Part shown: in pieces, positions 48,001 through 59,300 of the stretch
How the letters are laid out: each line of letters begins with the position of its first letter
Position numbering within the stretch: position 1 is the stretch's first letter
Assembly (NCBI GenBank): GCA_911728455.2
Contig: OU452234.1
Span: 6,896,549 to 6,960,548, forward strand
Length of the DNA: 64,000 bases
Reading direction: 5' to 3'
Source of the DNA: Marthasterias glacialis
Taxonomy: Eukaryota > Echinodermata > Asteroidea > Forcipulatida > Asteriidae
Made by a program: the position numbers and the translations under genes
The notes under the pieces: model-generated
The model's database searches: none
What the model was told of the DNA's origin: nothing
Seen by the model: only the letters and a program-made list of their open reading frames with translations

Positions 48001-49159
48001 TGCCAGTCAGAAGCCGTTCAATCTGAAACCGCCATATAACCAGGGATCGCTCATCCAAGTTTACCACGCAATACGGGCCGGGAATCGGCAGTACATGTAT
48101 CGCTTTACAGGGTAATAAAACCGAGAGAAACTGACTACATGGGTAAATTTAATGGATAAACAAATAAAAATGAACTAGAATTTTTTAGTCAACTTAACCC
48201 AGTCAGTTTCCCTTGTCAGTTTCCCTTGTCAGTTCCCTTCCCTTCAGGTTGTATGGCATCTGACTGGCACTCCCGAACAAAGATATTGACCAAATAGGAA
48301 GATCTTGTCCCCCAGTGTTGTTTTCCCCATACGGTTGACATGCATGTGCTGAGGCAGTTGAGCCAAAAGAGGGCGCTATCACATGGAATTTCCACACCAT
48401 TCGCCGTATGGGGGGGGGGGGGGGGGAGAGGAGATTCTCCTCCCACGCCGGCAGGTCACAAGTTCAAAATCCCGTTCTAGTCAAGTTTGTCTTTATACAT
48501 CCACAATTTGTATTTATGTTAATGGTACTATGTTAATGGAAGGCATGTTTTCTATTTCAGTTGGTTTCTTTTCGCGCCCAATGGAGTTTTTTGCTGATCA
48601 GTTAATGAGTTCCATGAAGGGGTTGGGTACGGACGAAGATCATCTCATTCGAGTCATTGTGTCACGCTCAGAGGTAAAATTGAATCAAAACAACACCCAT
48701 GTCTCTCTTGTAATATAATCCCTTCAGATACTAGTGTTTTAATAGCACAAATCATTCAAACACTTTATACTCCAAAAGAGAAAAACACGGTATGTCATCT
48801 TAAAAACGCAGAAACAAATTTTCCACTGTTATTTCCTCCGGTGTTAGATGGCAGCTGTATCAAAGGTTCATTGCTTCTTGTTACAGTTAGATACTATCAC
48901 CTCGCGATAGGGTTCTCAGATTGATATTTTTATGGGCAACTGTTTTGGCATCGTCAGCTTTGATGCGCAACTTTATAACATACCATATCAAATTAAACAT
49001 GATTTACATTGGTTTTGATTTGACTTTGTTTTGCAGACTGATCTCCGCGCAATCAAGGCAGCTTTTGGCTTGAAGTACGGTAAGACTCTGGAAGAAGCCA
49101 TCGTCAGTGAATGCGGAGGTGACTTCCGCAATGTTCTGGTCACCCTCGCAACAGCTTAG
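37416..49159 (+). CDS. Annexin B (complete, 312 aa)
   Basis: Twelve exons: 37416-37418 (ATG only), 41489-41564, 42150-42244, 43064-43177, 43775-43831, 44517-44550, 44672-44751, 45454-45522, 45977-46075, 47437-47512, 48561-48673, 49037-49159. They sum to 939 nt and end at TAG. The N-terminal tail is very short ([15 protein letters not shown]). All four repeats carry an intact GLGTDE loop ([36 protein letters not shown]) with the acidic cap residue about 38 positions on in each (KSELGG, ESETSG, RSEMSG, VSECGG). Expected to be a strongly Ca2+-dependent phospholipid binder. The first coding exon contributes only the Met codon; its donor GTAAGT is ideal. Divergent from annexin A and convergent with annexin C. 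Confidence 0.95.
37568..37757. mobile_element. hAT-like MITE in annexin B intron 1
   Basis: 190 bp, starting CAGTGACGAAACTAGG and ending TTACGCCACTG. The flanks (GACAGTC left, GACAGTTC right) look like a decayed target duplication. It contains a polyG run near 37680. Related by its ends to 49223-49404. Confidence 0.55.
38464..38700. repeat. GGCGGATCC-type repeat, copy 1
   Basis: Starts GGGCGGATCCAGGTG. It shares the stretch GAGAGCACACAGC/GCGAGCACACAGC with the element near 51815-52027. The right edge is not clear. In annexin B intron 1. Confidence 0.45.
39005..40735. repeat. Two-tier satellite array in annexin B intron 1
   Basis: The left part (about 39005-39590) has a period of alternating 90 and 88 bp, a ~178-bp higher-order unit, each with TCGACACCATGAAGTGACTC and CATGAAGTTACTCTTGTC. 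The right part (about 39590-40690) is about 16 copies of a 68-bp unit containing TCATTGACACCATGTACTGA and TCAGAACAACCACACC. The two tiers share the CATCATYGACACCATG core. The ORF within is a repeat artefact. Confidence 0.93.
41935..42075. repeat. GGCTCC-repeat hairpin in annexin B intron 2
   Basis: TTTTCCAAACCATGGCTTTGGC, several GGCTCC units (41963-42005), then GCCGAGGTTTGGAAAA form an inverted repeat around a hexamer run. It belongs to the dispersed GGCT-rich family. Confidence 0.5.
46322..46425. mobile_element. Palindromic MITE with AGACTGTGTAAGTCTCGC end, copy 2 (partial)
   Basis: Begins AGACTGTGTAAGTCTCGCGC and shares the CACGCGCTTTAACGGACTCT and GTGGGACC segments with the 31093-31233 copy, but in rearranged order. 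It lacks the mirrored right end. Annexin B intron. Confidence 0.6.
46505..47205. repeat. Composite transposon-like repeat with internal duplication
   Basis: The left edges (CAGCGTCGTAGCGAAG, CAGTGGGGTCCAGG) and the right edge (CTATACGCCGCTG) resemble CAGTGGCGTA-type ends. Two related ~150-bp blocks (from about 46715 and 46870) share GACGCTC...GTTTTCAG and GTTGCCGA. No clean target duplication found. Confidence 0.4.
47880..48490. repeat. Inverted pair of tRNA-derived SINE heads
   Basis: The left part (47886-47960) read on the minus strand has AAGCTTAGTTGATAGAGTG (A-box-like) and GCAGGTTCAATTCCTGC (a perfect T-arm-like stem with B box). The anticodon and acceptor stems do not close, so it is not a functional tRNA. 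The right part (48240-48480) carries the mirrored GACTGGCACTCCCGAACAAA block and AAGTTCAAAATCCCGTT on the plus strand. Annexin B intron 10. Confidence 0.5.
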
Positions 49160-50160
49160 AACACTCTCTTGTATGGGATTTTATGAACCATTCCTTTAAT
49201 GAATGAGAACAACTGATTAGGACAGTGGCGTAACCAGAGCGGGCGGGGACAGGGGCGGGAGCCCCCGCTCAGAAACCTTGTCCCCAACAAATTCAAAATT
49301 CCAAAAAAATCTACAAATGAAGGGTTTGATACATCATAGGAGCCCCCAACTTATGGCTTTGCCGCCGCTTGTCCCTCAAATGAAAATGTCTGGTTACGTC
49401 ACTGGATTAGGATAAATCGCATGAATATTAAGAATGGCATTGATTTAAAATAAAGACCCACACGTTCGAAAATGCTCAATGTACTCTTTCAACGATGCAG
49501 GCAGTTCATAAAGGCAGTTCATAAATGGAGCTATTTCCAGTGATTTTAGAAAATACCCCAGTGACACTTTGTTCTCTTCATGACAGATAAACATTTTGGT
49601 TACCTATACAAGAAAAGAACGTACACGTTGTTGTCAAGGGATAAGACCCATGAACACCAGCGGAGTACACTTGACCAAAAGCCTGTCCATTTTCAGAGAG
49701 ATCAAAACAATGTAAAGTTTCCAAAATGTTTAACATTTTAGTTTTCATCTACAGAAACAATTTGTGATGCAGAGTTTGGAGAACAGTTCTATGTCACCAA
49801 AAGGGGCCCAAATTTAGTTTTAAAAGCTACCAGATATACAATTGTTCTTTCAAACCTTGTTTGTATTATTAAATATTGTAGAGATTTTATCTAATTTGCT
49901 CTAACGTGATTCATTTTCATGACTTTTCTCAGATTATTTTGTAATTATTTTAATGTGAATTATTGTTAAATGTAAGTTTTTGAAGGTGAAAACAATTGTT
50001 CTTTCAAACCTTGTTTGTATTATGAAATATTGTAGAGACTTTATCTAATTTGCTCTAACGTGATTCATTTTCATGACTTTTCTCAGATTATTTTGTAATT
50101 ATTTTTAAAAAAGTGAATTATTGTTAAATGTAAGATTTTGATGGTGAAAATAAACTCTAC
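49160..50160 (+). other. Annexin B 3' UTR with two poly(A) signals and a tandem duplication
   Basis: AATAAA occurs at 49449-49454 and again at 50149-50154. Between them a ~154-bp unit (49839-49992, repeated 49993-50149) is nearly identical between copies (AATTGTTCTTTCAAACCTTG at each start). A 182-bp MITE sits at the proximal end. The distal signal would give a 3' UTR of about 1 kb. Use of either site is inferred. Confidence 0.6.
49223..49404. mobile_element. hAT-like MITE with perfect 8-bp target duplication
   Basis: 182 bp with 16-bp inverted ends (CAGTGGCGTAACCAGA; right end TCTGGTTACGTCACTG, one mismatch). It is flanked by GATTAGGA at 49215-49222 and 49405-49412. An 8-bp duplication is typical of hAT transposases. 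It lies just after the annexin B stop codon. Confidence 0.85.
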
Positions 50161-50709
50161 ATTTGTGAAACTATTCGATACTATTCTGGACTTTCCTGGA
50201 GGCGAATGCCTGAAATTGCCCACTCGGTAGCGCTCTCTTTACGTGGCCGGGTATTTCGTCTCTAGGGACCGAGGTTTACCATAATAGCATTCCTTGTGAT
50301 ACTTTTAATTAAAAGAAATAATAAAATATGGGGGCTGAGATATGCCCCACCAGCGCCTCCTCCGAAAGATCCATTGTTATGGAATCAGAGGGCCACTACA
50401 CAATTGAATTGAAAACTTTCTCACAAAGCGGTCACAACGTGTTGTCATAGATGGAAAGTCGTCGGACTGGGCATAGGTGACTCCAGGAATTCCACAAGGG
50501 AGAGTATTTTATTAAATTAAATTTAACATTGAAGAATGTCACTCCATGAAACTTTCCCTACCGGTATATGTCGCAACACCATTGCGGGGACACAAACGCG
50601 GGAACAACGTACTAACTTCAGTTGCAGACTACCCATACTTTGGACTATCACCAGCAATAATTATGTCCTGGTCGAAAGACATCAATAAAGCTTCGGCCAG
50701 AGCATTCAT

Positions 50710-51235
50710 ATGGAATTCTATCTCTGCCATTTCAACGGCGCATGTATGGTGGTGTTTGTAGTGTCCCTTGCCGCTTGCGCCGTCAACGGTGCATTGTCGT
50801 CGTACCGTCGCATAGTCGTATCGTGCGGTCGTATAGTCGCGTCGTGCCGTCGCATTGTCACGTGGTGCCGTCGCATAGTCGCGTCGTGCCGTCGCATTGT
50901 CGCATTGCCGCATTGTCGCCCGGAAGCCTATTATTATTCGCCTATCATTAGAAAGGTACCACACTATTTCTTCCATTGTGTACTTGTTAAGCATAACAAG
51001 TACACAATGAAAGAAATAGTGCTTCCGTGCGACAATGCGACAATGCGACGACACGACGCGACAATACGATGGCACGATACGACTATGCGACGGTACTATG
51101 CAACGAGTACAAAAGTGGGCGACGGCACGACGCGACGGCACGACGCGACAATGCGCCGTTGACGGCGCAAGCGGCGAGGGACACTACAATCACCACCATA
51201 CATGCACCGTTGAAACGGCAGAGATAGAATTCCAT
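50710..51235. mobile_element. Foldback element, near-perfect 526-bp palindrome
   Basis: The arms run from ATGGAATTCTATCTCTGCC to the mirrored GGCAGAGATAGAATTCCAT and stay complementary almost to the centre (about 50990, TACTTGTTA-agca-TAACAAGTA). The inner arms are tandem variants of CGTCGCATTGTCGCGTCGTG. The flanks GCATTCAT and ACATTCAT (50702-50709, 51236-51243) suggest a 7-8-bp target duplication. ORFs on both strands are repeat shadows. It lies between annexins B and C. Confidence 0.8.
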
Positions 51236-53369
51236 ACATTCATTATCCTGGGTCTAATTTGGCACAATCTTCGAGGGGCCTCCCTAAAGCCATTGTCAAA
51301 CATCCGAAATCATCCAGAGTAAAACTCTTCTTCATTTAATTCCATACACTTCATTTACCAAGATATAGTTTAAGTTTGATTCCCCACAATCCTTAATAGT
51401 CAAATTTTCATTTCTCGGAGATGTTGGCCATACGAAATGACAGGCACAAGGGATGGGTAGCTTGCTTCTATCTTAAAGACTAAACGTGACGAGTAAACCA
51501 TAGAACAAACAATAGAACAACGAATTTGAAATATTAGCAACACTGTTTTATTTCTTAATGTATCCCAGTTGCTCAATATTATACAAATGTATTGACTATT
51601 TGAAAAGCACTAAGAATTGTTTATCATTGCCACATTAAGAGACCTAGTATGTAATGTAATACTAACACTTACCAATTGTTATTGCAACGTTAACAAAGTG
51701 AATGTAAAAAAACAAAAAACAAAACATGTGTAAAAAAAAACTGCCCAAACTCACACTTAAAGATAAATGATTAGTATCAAATTACATATGCACCTTTTAC
51801 TTTTCTTTATTGTCAAGGGCGGATCCGTGATGTTTCGTAAAGGGGGCGGCTACTCAAAACAATGAGAGCACACAGCGCAAAGTTCGGCAGGAGGAGGCAA
51901 AATAGTTTTAACTGCACGTTTTTATTTAATTGTTTTTCTCCCTAATTTTTTTATTTATTTATTTATTTTTTTTTTTTTGGGGGGATAAGGGGTGTCCCGT
52001 GCAAGTCCTTAATCCGCCCTTGCACATTCCAAAGACATTGTTACACCACGGTAATTAAATTTTGTTTAATTAACATACGAAAGACAAAATGAATGAAGTG
52101 CATATTATTTGGAGACAATAACCTTCTTTTAAATGTATATTGTAACGTATATTTTTTGTATTATAATTATTTGTTATCTTACGACCTGGCCAATATTAGT
52201 CTGTTTTTGTTTTTATCGCATGAGACGTCCTTGGGCGGTGATTTTTTTTATAATACAATTTTATGTCATGCTAATTGCCAGTTTTCGATTGTGCATTATG
52301 AGTCTGTTTACATGGTTTTTTAATTTTTATTTCATACAACACTACAAATCACAAACATGTAAATTATGGCGACTGGCATAGTTGAATTGCATTTTACAGT
52401 GGTACATGAATATAGTCATTAAAAATTGAATCGAGTAAAATATGTATTTAAAAATATTAAGCTAAAAATCGGCATAAAACTGTCACCAACCAAACAGCTT
52501 TAGCACTATTATGGTTGATACCTCCTGAATGTTAGAAGAAAAACAACAACATTCTTTTCATTGGCTAATAATTCGACTGTCAATCACGAAGAACCCCCGC
52601 CCACTGACGATGACCCGTCCAGCAACCAAAACGTTGATCAGTGTTAACTTGCCTTTAATACTTATAAGACCTAATCTAAACTTTCAATACATCAGTTACT
52701 CTAGATCGTAAGAACTTTCAACCTAAACAACAATGCAATAATAATATTCGTCATTAATAACGATACATTATTTTTTGTCAACTACATAAGCATCAAGGTA
52801 CTATCACTTGTTAGTCTGTTTAATCAAACAAACAAATATTCAAAGGAAATGCGAGCAAAAGTAGCGAAACATATAGGTTTCTTATGAGATTCAACCGTGA
52901 ACACACATCCTGGCGAACTGTGACATCAACGGGCAGGGTTCTACCACCACGTTGTGTTCAACATATGCAGAATATTGATGCAAATCAACGTTTTTAGTGT
53001 CACAAACTCCTGCACATAGGGGCCCTTATGTTGCTGTCTGCTGACATGTCATTTATCTGCACAACGTATCATATTCATTTGTAGGAATCCTTCAAACGTT
53101 GTTTTTGTTCATGAATAATATAGTTTAAAGATTTATGCTCTGAATAGATAACATTTTTTTTAATAAGTCCGTGAAAGGGAAGAACGGAATGAGGAATAAT
53201 CATAATTAATGGTTTTTCAATACACCCAAGAAATAACAATTTATATACGTAAATATATACGCAGTGTAATGACTAGAATGCATGAACTTCTTCATTTTAC
53301 TTTTCCTCTTTCTTGACCAGTACTGTGAACTCCAACACTATCCGTGCAAAGCTTCCACCTCAACCTGAT
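51236..53369. other. Intergenic region between convergent annexins B and C
   Basis: AT-rich, holding one inverted-repeat element (51815-52027) and otherwise no recognisable exon. The annexin C 3' UTR must lie at its right end, but I could not assign a clear poly(A) signal. Confidence 0.5.
51815..52027. mobile_element. GGCGGATCC-type inverted-repeat element, copy 2
   Basis: Starts AAGGGCGGATCCGTGATG and ends TTAATCCGCCCTT, an inverted terminal pair. It contains a T-run/G-run near 51965-51985. It shares internal sequence with 38464-38700. No target duplication recognised. Confidence 0.6.
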
Positions 53370-56300
53370 CTATCTAATCGGTTTGCCACCCTCGACAATC
53401 CGCTTCAAAATGTCACAGTACGATTTGCTTGTATCATCTGCGATGAATGCCACCAAACTGCTGCCATACTTTTCTTGGAACAAATCCCTAATATTAGCCA
53501 AATCAACCTGCGAGAAAAAGTCATTACAAAAGATTGTCAACATTGAAGGAAAACGAACAAGATTGGGCTTCAGAAAGAAATATACAAGACTCCAAGGAAG
53601 TGAAGATTACATTAAAACACTGCAAAAATTACATGAATGATAATGTGTAATACTTGCAAGAGAATGCCAAGCAAATGTTGGTGATGCAACATTTCTTTAT
53701 TAATTCGCCTGAACCATGACCCAGGCTTAAGGTGTGTAGTCTATGTGAATTCTGGGCCTTTTTTGTAAAGCCTGTGAGCACAATAATTTTCTCAACATAG
53801 AAACATTTCACAAAGCAGGTTGCCAGCCCAAATACCATGTAATGTACATAGATGGTCACTGGTTCTCTTGGCTTTTACTAAACAAATACATTTCCAATAA
53901 GCAATATACATGTTTTCTGCTCAAAGAGCTTCATAAAATTTGGACAGATGCAAAACCGTATTAGTTCCAATGCATAGTGAGAGATTGGTTGATTGGGATG
54001 GGTTGGTAGGGAAGCAGGATAGGTGATTGTGGATGCATAGCTACAAATGTAGATTGTTTTGTTGCTCAATGTTGCCCAAACACAGGACTAACCTCTGATC
54101 GCGTGATGAGTGTACGAATCAGCATGAAGTCATCTGTACCAAGTCCCTTCATAGAGCTGTACAGACGATCTACAAAGACATGCATCAGCATCCCTTTGGC
54201 TGCCTCAACTGCGGACATGAATAAAGTTTTGCAGTCAGTAAAGAATAACATGTGTTATGCAAAATATTTATTTCATTTGTTATTAAAATGGTTAACTTCA
54301 TTTGTTGTTAAAATACTTGCACTCGATCATACTCGATGGCCCAAGTACTACTTGGCTAACTTTGTACTCAGCAAAAACAGCACTGATAATTAGCATACAA
54401 GACAATTCTACTTTACACAAAATACATTATTGTTAATTGATATACGAGGATTACGTCATTTAAGCAGTGGCCAGTGTTCCATTTTATGACATTTTGGACC
54501 AATCAAAACACAGCTAGGCTGTGAAAGTTTACGTCCAAGTCTATCCAATGAAGCCATATGGGTCTATAAGACCAGAGTACCTGTCTTTATTCTAACGGAT
54601 AAAGACAGGATACCAGTTTACTTGTTCGACTGCCGTCTTTGCGAACTAAACCCTCTCAGGCAAACTCTTGGTGGCGCACTATACTGCAAATCGTCTGAAT
54701 TAACACAATATTATACCGTGTCCGACTTGTGGGCTACGGCTAAGGCTACGGCTGGAGCGCCGCGTTATTGTGCGTTGAAGTACAAGATATCCGTAGCAAT
54801 AGCCTTAGCCGTAGCAGTAGCCGCCATTTCGGATATATTTCGAGAGATTCCATCTAAAGAATGCGCCAGTTAAACAAAAAGTCAAACAAACGAAACGAAA
54901 AAATAAAGACATACAAATTTGCGATTATTTTTAACGAAATTTGACATACAAAAAAAAATCAGTTTATGTTACATTACAAAAACAAACGTTCGTTAGTGAT
55001 GTCATCAAATGTTGACATTATTCAATGATGATCCGTTGAAAAGTTTGATGAAAATCTAGCTTTTAATAGTTTTTCGCTACAATTTCCGGTTTGAACTGGA
55101 AGACAAAGTCAAATTGAGGTCATCACTGTGTGACTCTTGTTCATTTTTAAAGACCTGTCCGATGATGCATAGGTTGTAAATACCCAATGTGTCGTTCAGG
55201 AGTTATGTTTTTTCAATTAGTAAACTTTGAATGATTGTAATTCAATACTTTATGACGTTATCATTGTTGACGTGCCGTTTTTGGTAGAGGTTCAGTTGTC
55301 TGGTGACTTTCACGATTAAATTCAATTCCATATTTGAGTTATGCTGCAGAGAACAGTTTGCATGAATACATCAGTGACACAATGGTCTCTTGGGGACACC
55401 GTAACATGTGCATTTCCGATATCGCGAAGAACGACACCTTCTTTTTACCATAACTTCCGAATGCAACTGTCGATTTTGTTCACATTTCTCAATTAGGCCT
55501 TTATTGATATTATCAAGAAAAAAATCAAGGTGACTTTTGGTTCAAAAGTTTTTGAAATTTGTCGTTGTGAGGCACTTTAAAATTTGATGACGTCATCAGT
55601 GTCTTTTTTGGAAAGGCCATGACCAAAAGATAATGTCATATACTGAAATCATGTCCAAATTCGATTTCACATTGAATGCAGAGCTGAAATTATGGTGTTT
55701 TAAGAGTTTTTTGCTTCAACTTCCGGTTTGAACCGGAAGACAAGGTCAAAATGGGGTTGCATGAGGGATGCGTTTATGTAGCCTGTAAAGACCTTTCCGA
55801 TAATGTATAGAATCCATTGTGCGGTTCATTAGTTTTAATTTTTGTCCAATTATTAAACTTTGATTTAATGTTGCTCAAACACCTTAAAACAGAACAATAT
55901 ACAAGAGATGGTTAAACTACTCCGTGGAAATACGTACATCATAAATACATAATATAAAATAACACCTTCAACAATCAACTTGAAACAATAAAATGTATCA
56001 ATTATATCTAAATTCATCATAACAATAAGCAGTCACTTTATCGAAATTGTCTTGAAAAATGGAGGATTGAAAAAAAAAGAATAACACAGAGGTGAATTTT
56101 CCTTTAACCTTATTTGCCTTTCTGCAGATTCTAAAGTTGATAATATTTTCATACATACCCAAGGTAACGTAGGCTCGTTCAAGATCCCCGCTTCCTTCGG
56201 CAAGGATAGCCCCCTCAATGTTATTTTTCTTTGTCAACTGTTGGAGTGAAACCCAAACGACGAGGATTGAGTTGATTTCTATTAGTCATTTTAATAAGTA

Positions 56301-59300
56301 GTTCACTATCTGAAGTTACCATTTCAATACGTGATTAACAAACATCAAGGGAAACTTATTCCAGGATCCGTTGCGTTATTCATTAATTAATAATGTTTTT
56401 ACTTGATAATAGTTGGATTTAGATTCTGCAAAGGATCAGTTGTAATCTTCAAGGGGTATGATTTTGTCAAAAGTAGATAGATTAGATAGATTAGATAGAT
56501 TAGATAGATTAGATAGATTAGATAGATTAGATAGATTAGATAGATTAGATAGATTAGATAGATTAGATAGATTAGATAGATTAGATAGATTAGATAGATT
56601 AGATAGATTAGATAGATTAGATAGATTAGATAGATTAGATAGATTAGATAGATTAGATAGATTAGATAGATTAGATAGATTAGATAGATTAGATAGATTA
56701 GATAGATTAGATAGATTAGATAGATTAGATAGATTAGATAGATTAGATAGATTAGATAGATTAGATAGATTAGATAGATTAGATAGATTAGATAGATTAG
56801 ATAGATTAGATAGATTAGATAGATTAGATAGATTAGATAGATTAGACAGATTAGACAGATTAGACAGTTTAGATAGATTAGATAGATTAGATAGATTAGA
56901 TAGATTAGATTAGGTAGGTAGGTAGATTTGTTGTGCTTTTTAAAAAAATTTATGACCATCCACTGGCTAAAAAATTGCATACAACGGAATTGGGAAAAAT
57001 GGGAATTATTTTACCTGCTTATACTTCTTGAAAGTTGCGAGGTTGAGTTGAAGAAAGGAACGAGTGCCCAGAATATCAATAAACGTTTTGTCATTTCGGG
57101 GGCCACCTTTACGACCTTCGCCGGCCTGAACACAAGAATGAGGGAAATGTCTTGCATTAAATTAAATAAATAAGCAATTGTTATCAATTATTATCATTAA
57201 TTTAAAATTGAGCTCGTTAACTTGCATACAATGGTCACAAGCGCATAACACTTTAAAAATGACAAAGAAATAGCAAAAGAAATGCTAAAAACAAGGAAAT
57301 TAATTAGTCGATTAAGATCCTGTTATTTTCATCAGAGGCGGCCAACCGATAATTGCTGATAGACACACACAAGATAACATCTCAGTTTGCGTCACTACAG
57401 ACTCTATAAAAACAAATCCCGAACTCTTAAGTTTAACAATGTTTCCGTTAAAAACAAACATCAACGGAAAACCTGAAAAGAAATATCATCTGAACATGTG
57501 TCGTTAATGTTACCGATGTGTCGGGAAAAACCACTGTAATATATTTTGGCAAGCAAATGAACTTACATCGAATAGTGCTTGAGCATCTTTCGCGGCCTGT
57601 GATTCCATATTACCTGATGGTGCCTCATCGCGTTGTGCCTGTACAAATAAATCATACTAGCTGTGTAAACTACACAGCGGCACACTTGAAAAACAATTAT
57701 TGCTTGAATAGTTAACTGTAAAAGAAACAACCATGACATTTATTTAGCTGGCAGTATTTGCTGGTACATAATATGCAGTGTTGTCTCACTAATGTTTTGA
57801 TGGTATTAATCAATTAAGCTTGTAAACTATCCGACTGGAATTAAGCAAACAGCTGTTATGTGGGTGGAAAACCCCAAATGGGGAAAACCCACGCAATAAT
57901 ATTGGGACTGAAAACCCAATCCACACGCAAGGCTCCAGGTCCCGAGGTGGGACTCGAACCGGGTTCCAGATGTGAAAGGCAGAGAAATAAGCCACTGAAC
58001 CTATACCCGGTGCCCTGAATGCCCATGCAGGATACAATTACGGTACAATATCGTCTTGCGCAACCAGTTAGACCACTACTAACCTTAACCAAAGTGCACA
58101 AAAGTGTCCTGAGGGGCTCTCCAATTTCTGACTTAATATCAGCTTCCAGATCACGATTGAACACTATAAAGATCACGATAAAGAACATAAAGTGCAACAA
58201 AATAAATACAACCTTTATCAATGCGTTGACTCCATTTGGATTTGGACTGGGGAATTACCAGGATAGAGATGCATCTTTGTATTTGTAAATTATTTTTTAT
58301 TTAACATTAAGAAACTCTTCTTTATGGTCCTCATTTCATACTTACTTTCCATGTAAGTTTCCCTGACAACTTGAATTTCCTGATGAAACAAAAAGTCAAA
58401 CAAAAATCGAAAACTACTTTTAAGCAAAAGATGCTTTAAAATTAACCTGAAAATCTATAAGGAATATTTTCAAAGTGACTACAATATTGATCAAATTCGA
58501 GAACTCTTGGCACGTCTTATGCAATGGATTTAAGTTCTTTCGAAGAAGTGTGGGTTAATAGCCTGCATGCCGGTCGTTTCTAATCTTAATATCGGCAACA
58601 TTTGTTAATATTCTGGATTTTCTGTGACTGCCATTGATTAAAAGTTACTTTAGTTTGTAGCTTCGCTCAACAATCACAACATTAAAAGCACAACCGAACG
58701 GAATACAAATAATCAGCATGAACCACAAATATTGAGGCAATGTAAACTTGTTTTGAGCCAATATTGGCTGATAAAACAACATAGAGTTTTTGGTGGCCAA
58801 TGGTGTATGTACATACCACGTTCAGATGTTTGGTACAAAGCACGTCGATTATGGCTTTCTCGTCAGTTCCCATTCCCTATATAAAATAAAGTATGAAGAC
58901 ATTAATATCTATAGGAACAATATCATTACGCGGTAATGCAGAACTCATGCTATAGTTGTATATATTTTCAATACAAGACATTTAGAGAACTGTGAATTGC
59001 AATGTCATACTTTGCGTTTGTATTTTTCTTGTACCCATTTTTACTGAGCATGATTTTCCAGACCTTAGAAAATTTGTGCAAAGCAGCTGTATAAAAATGG
59101 GCCATGCTTGCAATAAAACACAGTCCTAATGTTACAAATGCCAGTCGTGCTTGATAATTCCAGTGTGTTTACCTTCATTGCTTTGTCCAAGATAACGGCT
59201 TGGTACTCGATATTGCTGTACAGCAAACCAATCACTACGTCTTTAAACTTTCCAGAAGTCAGTTTGGCGCTGACGTCATCAATCAGTTCCTGTAAAAAAA

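Noticed and set aside
56399-56980. 193-aa and 151-aa ORFs (IYL and LDR repeats)
   Set aside because: 9-bp microsatellite keeps every frame open; not a gene.
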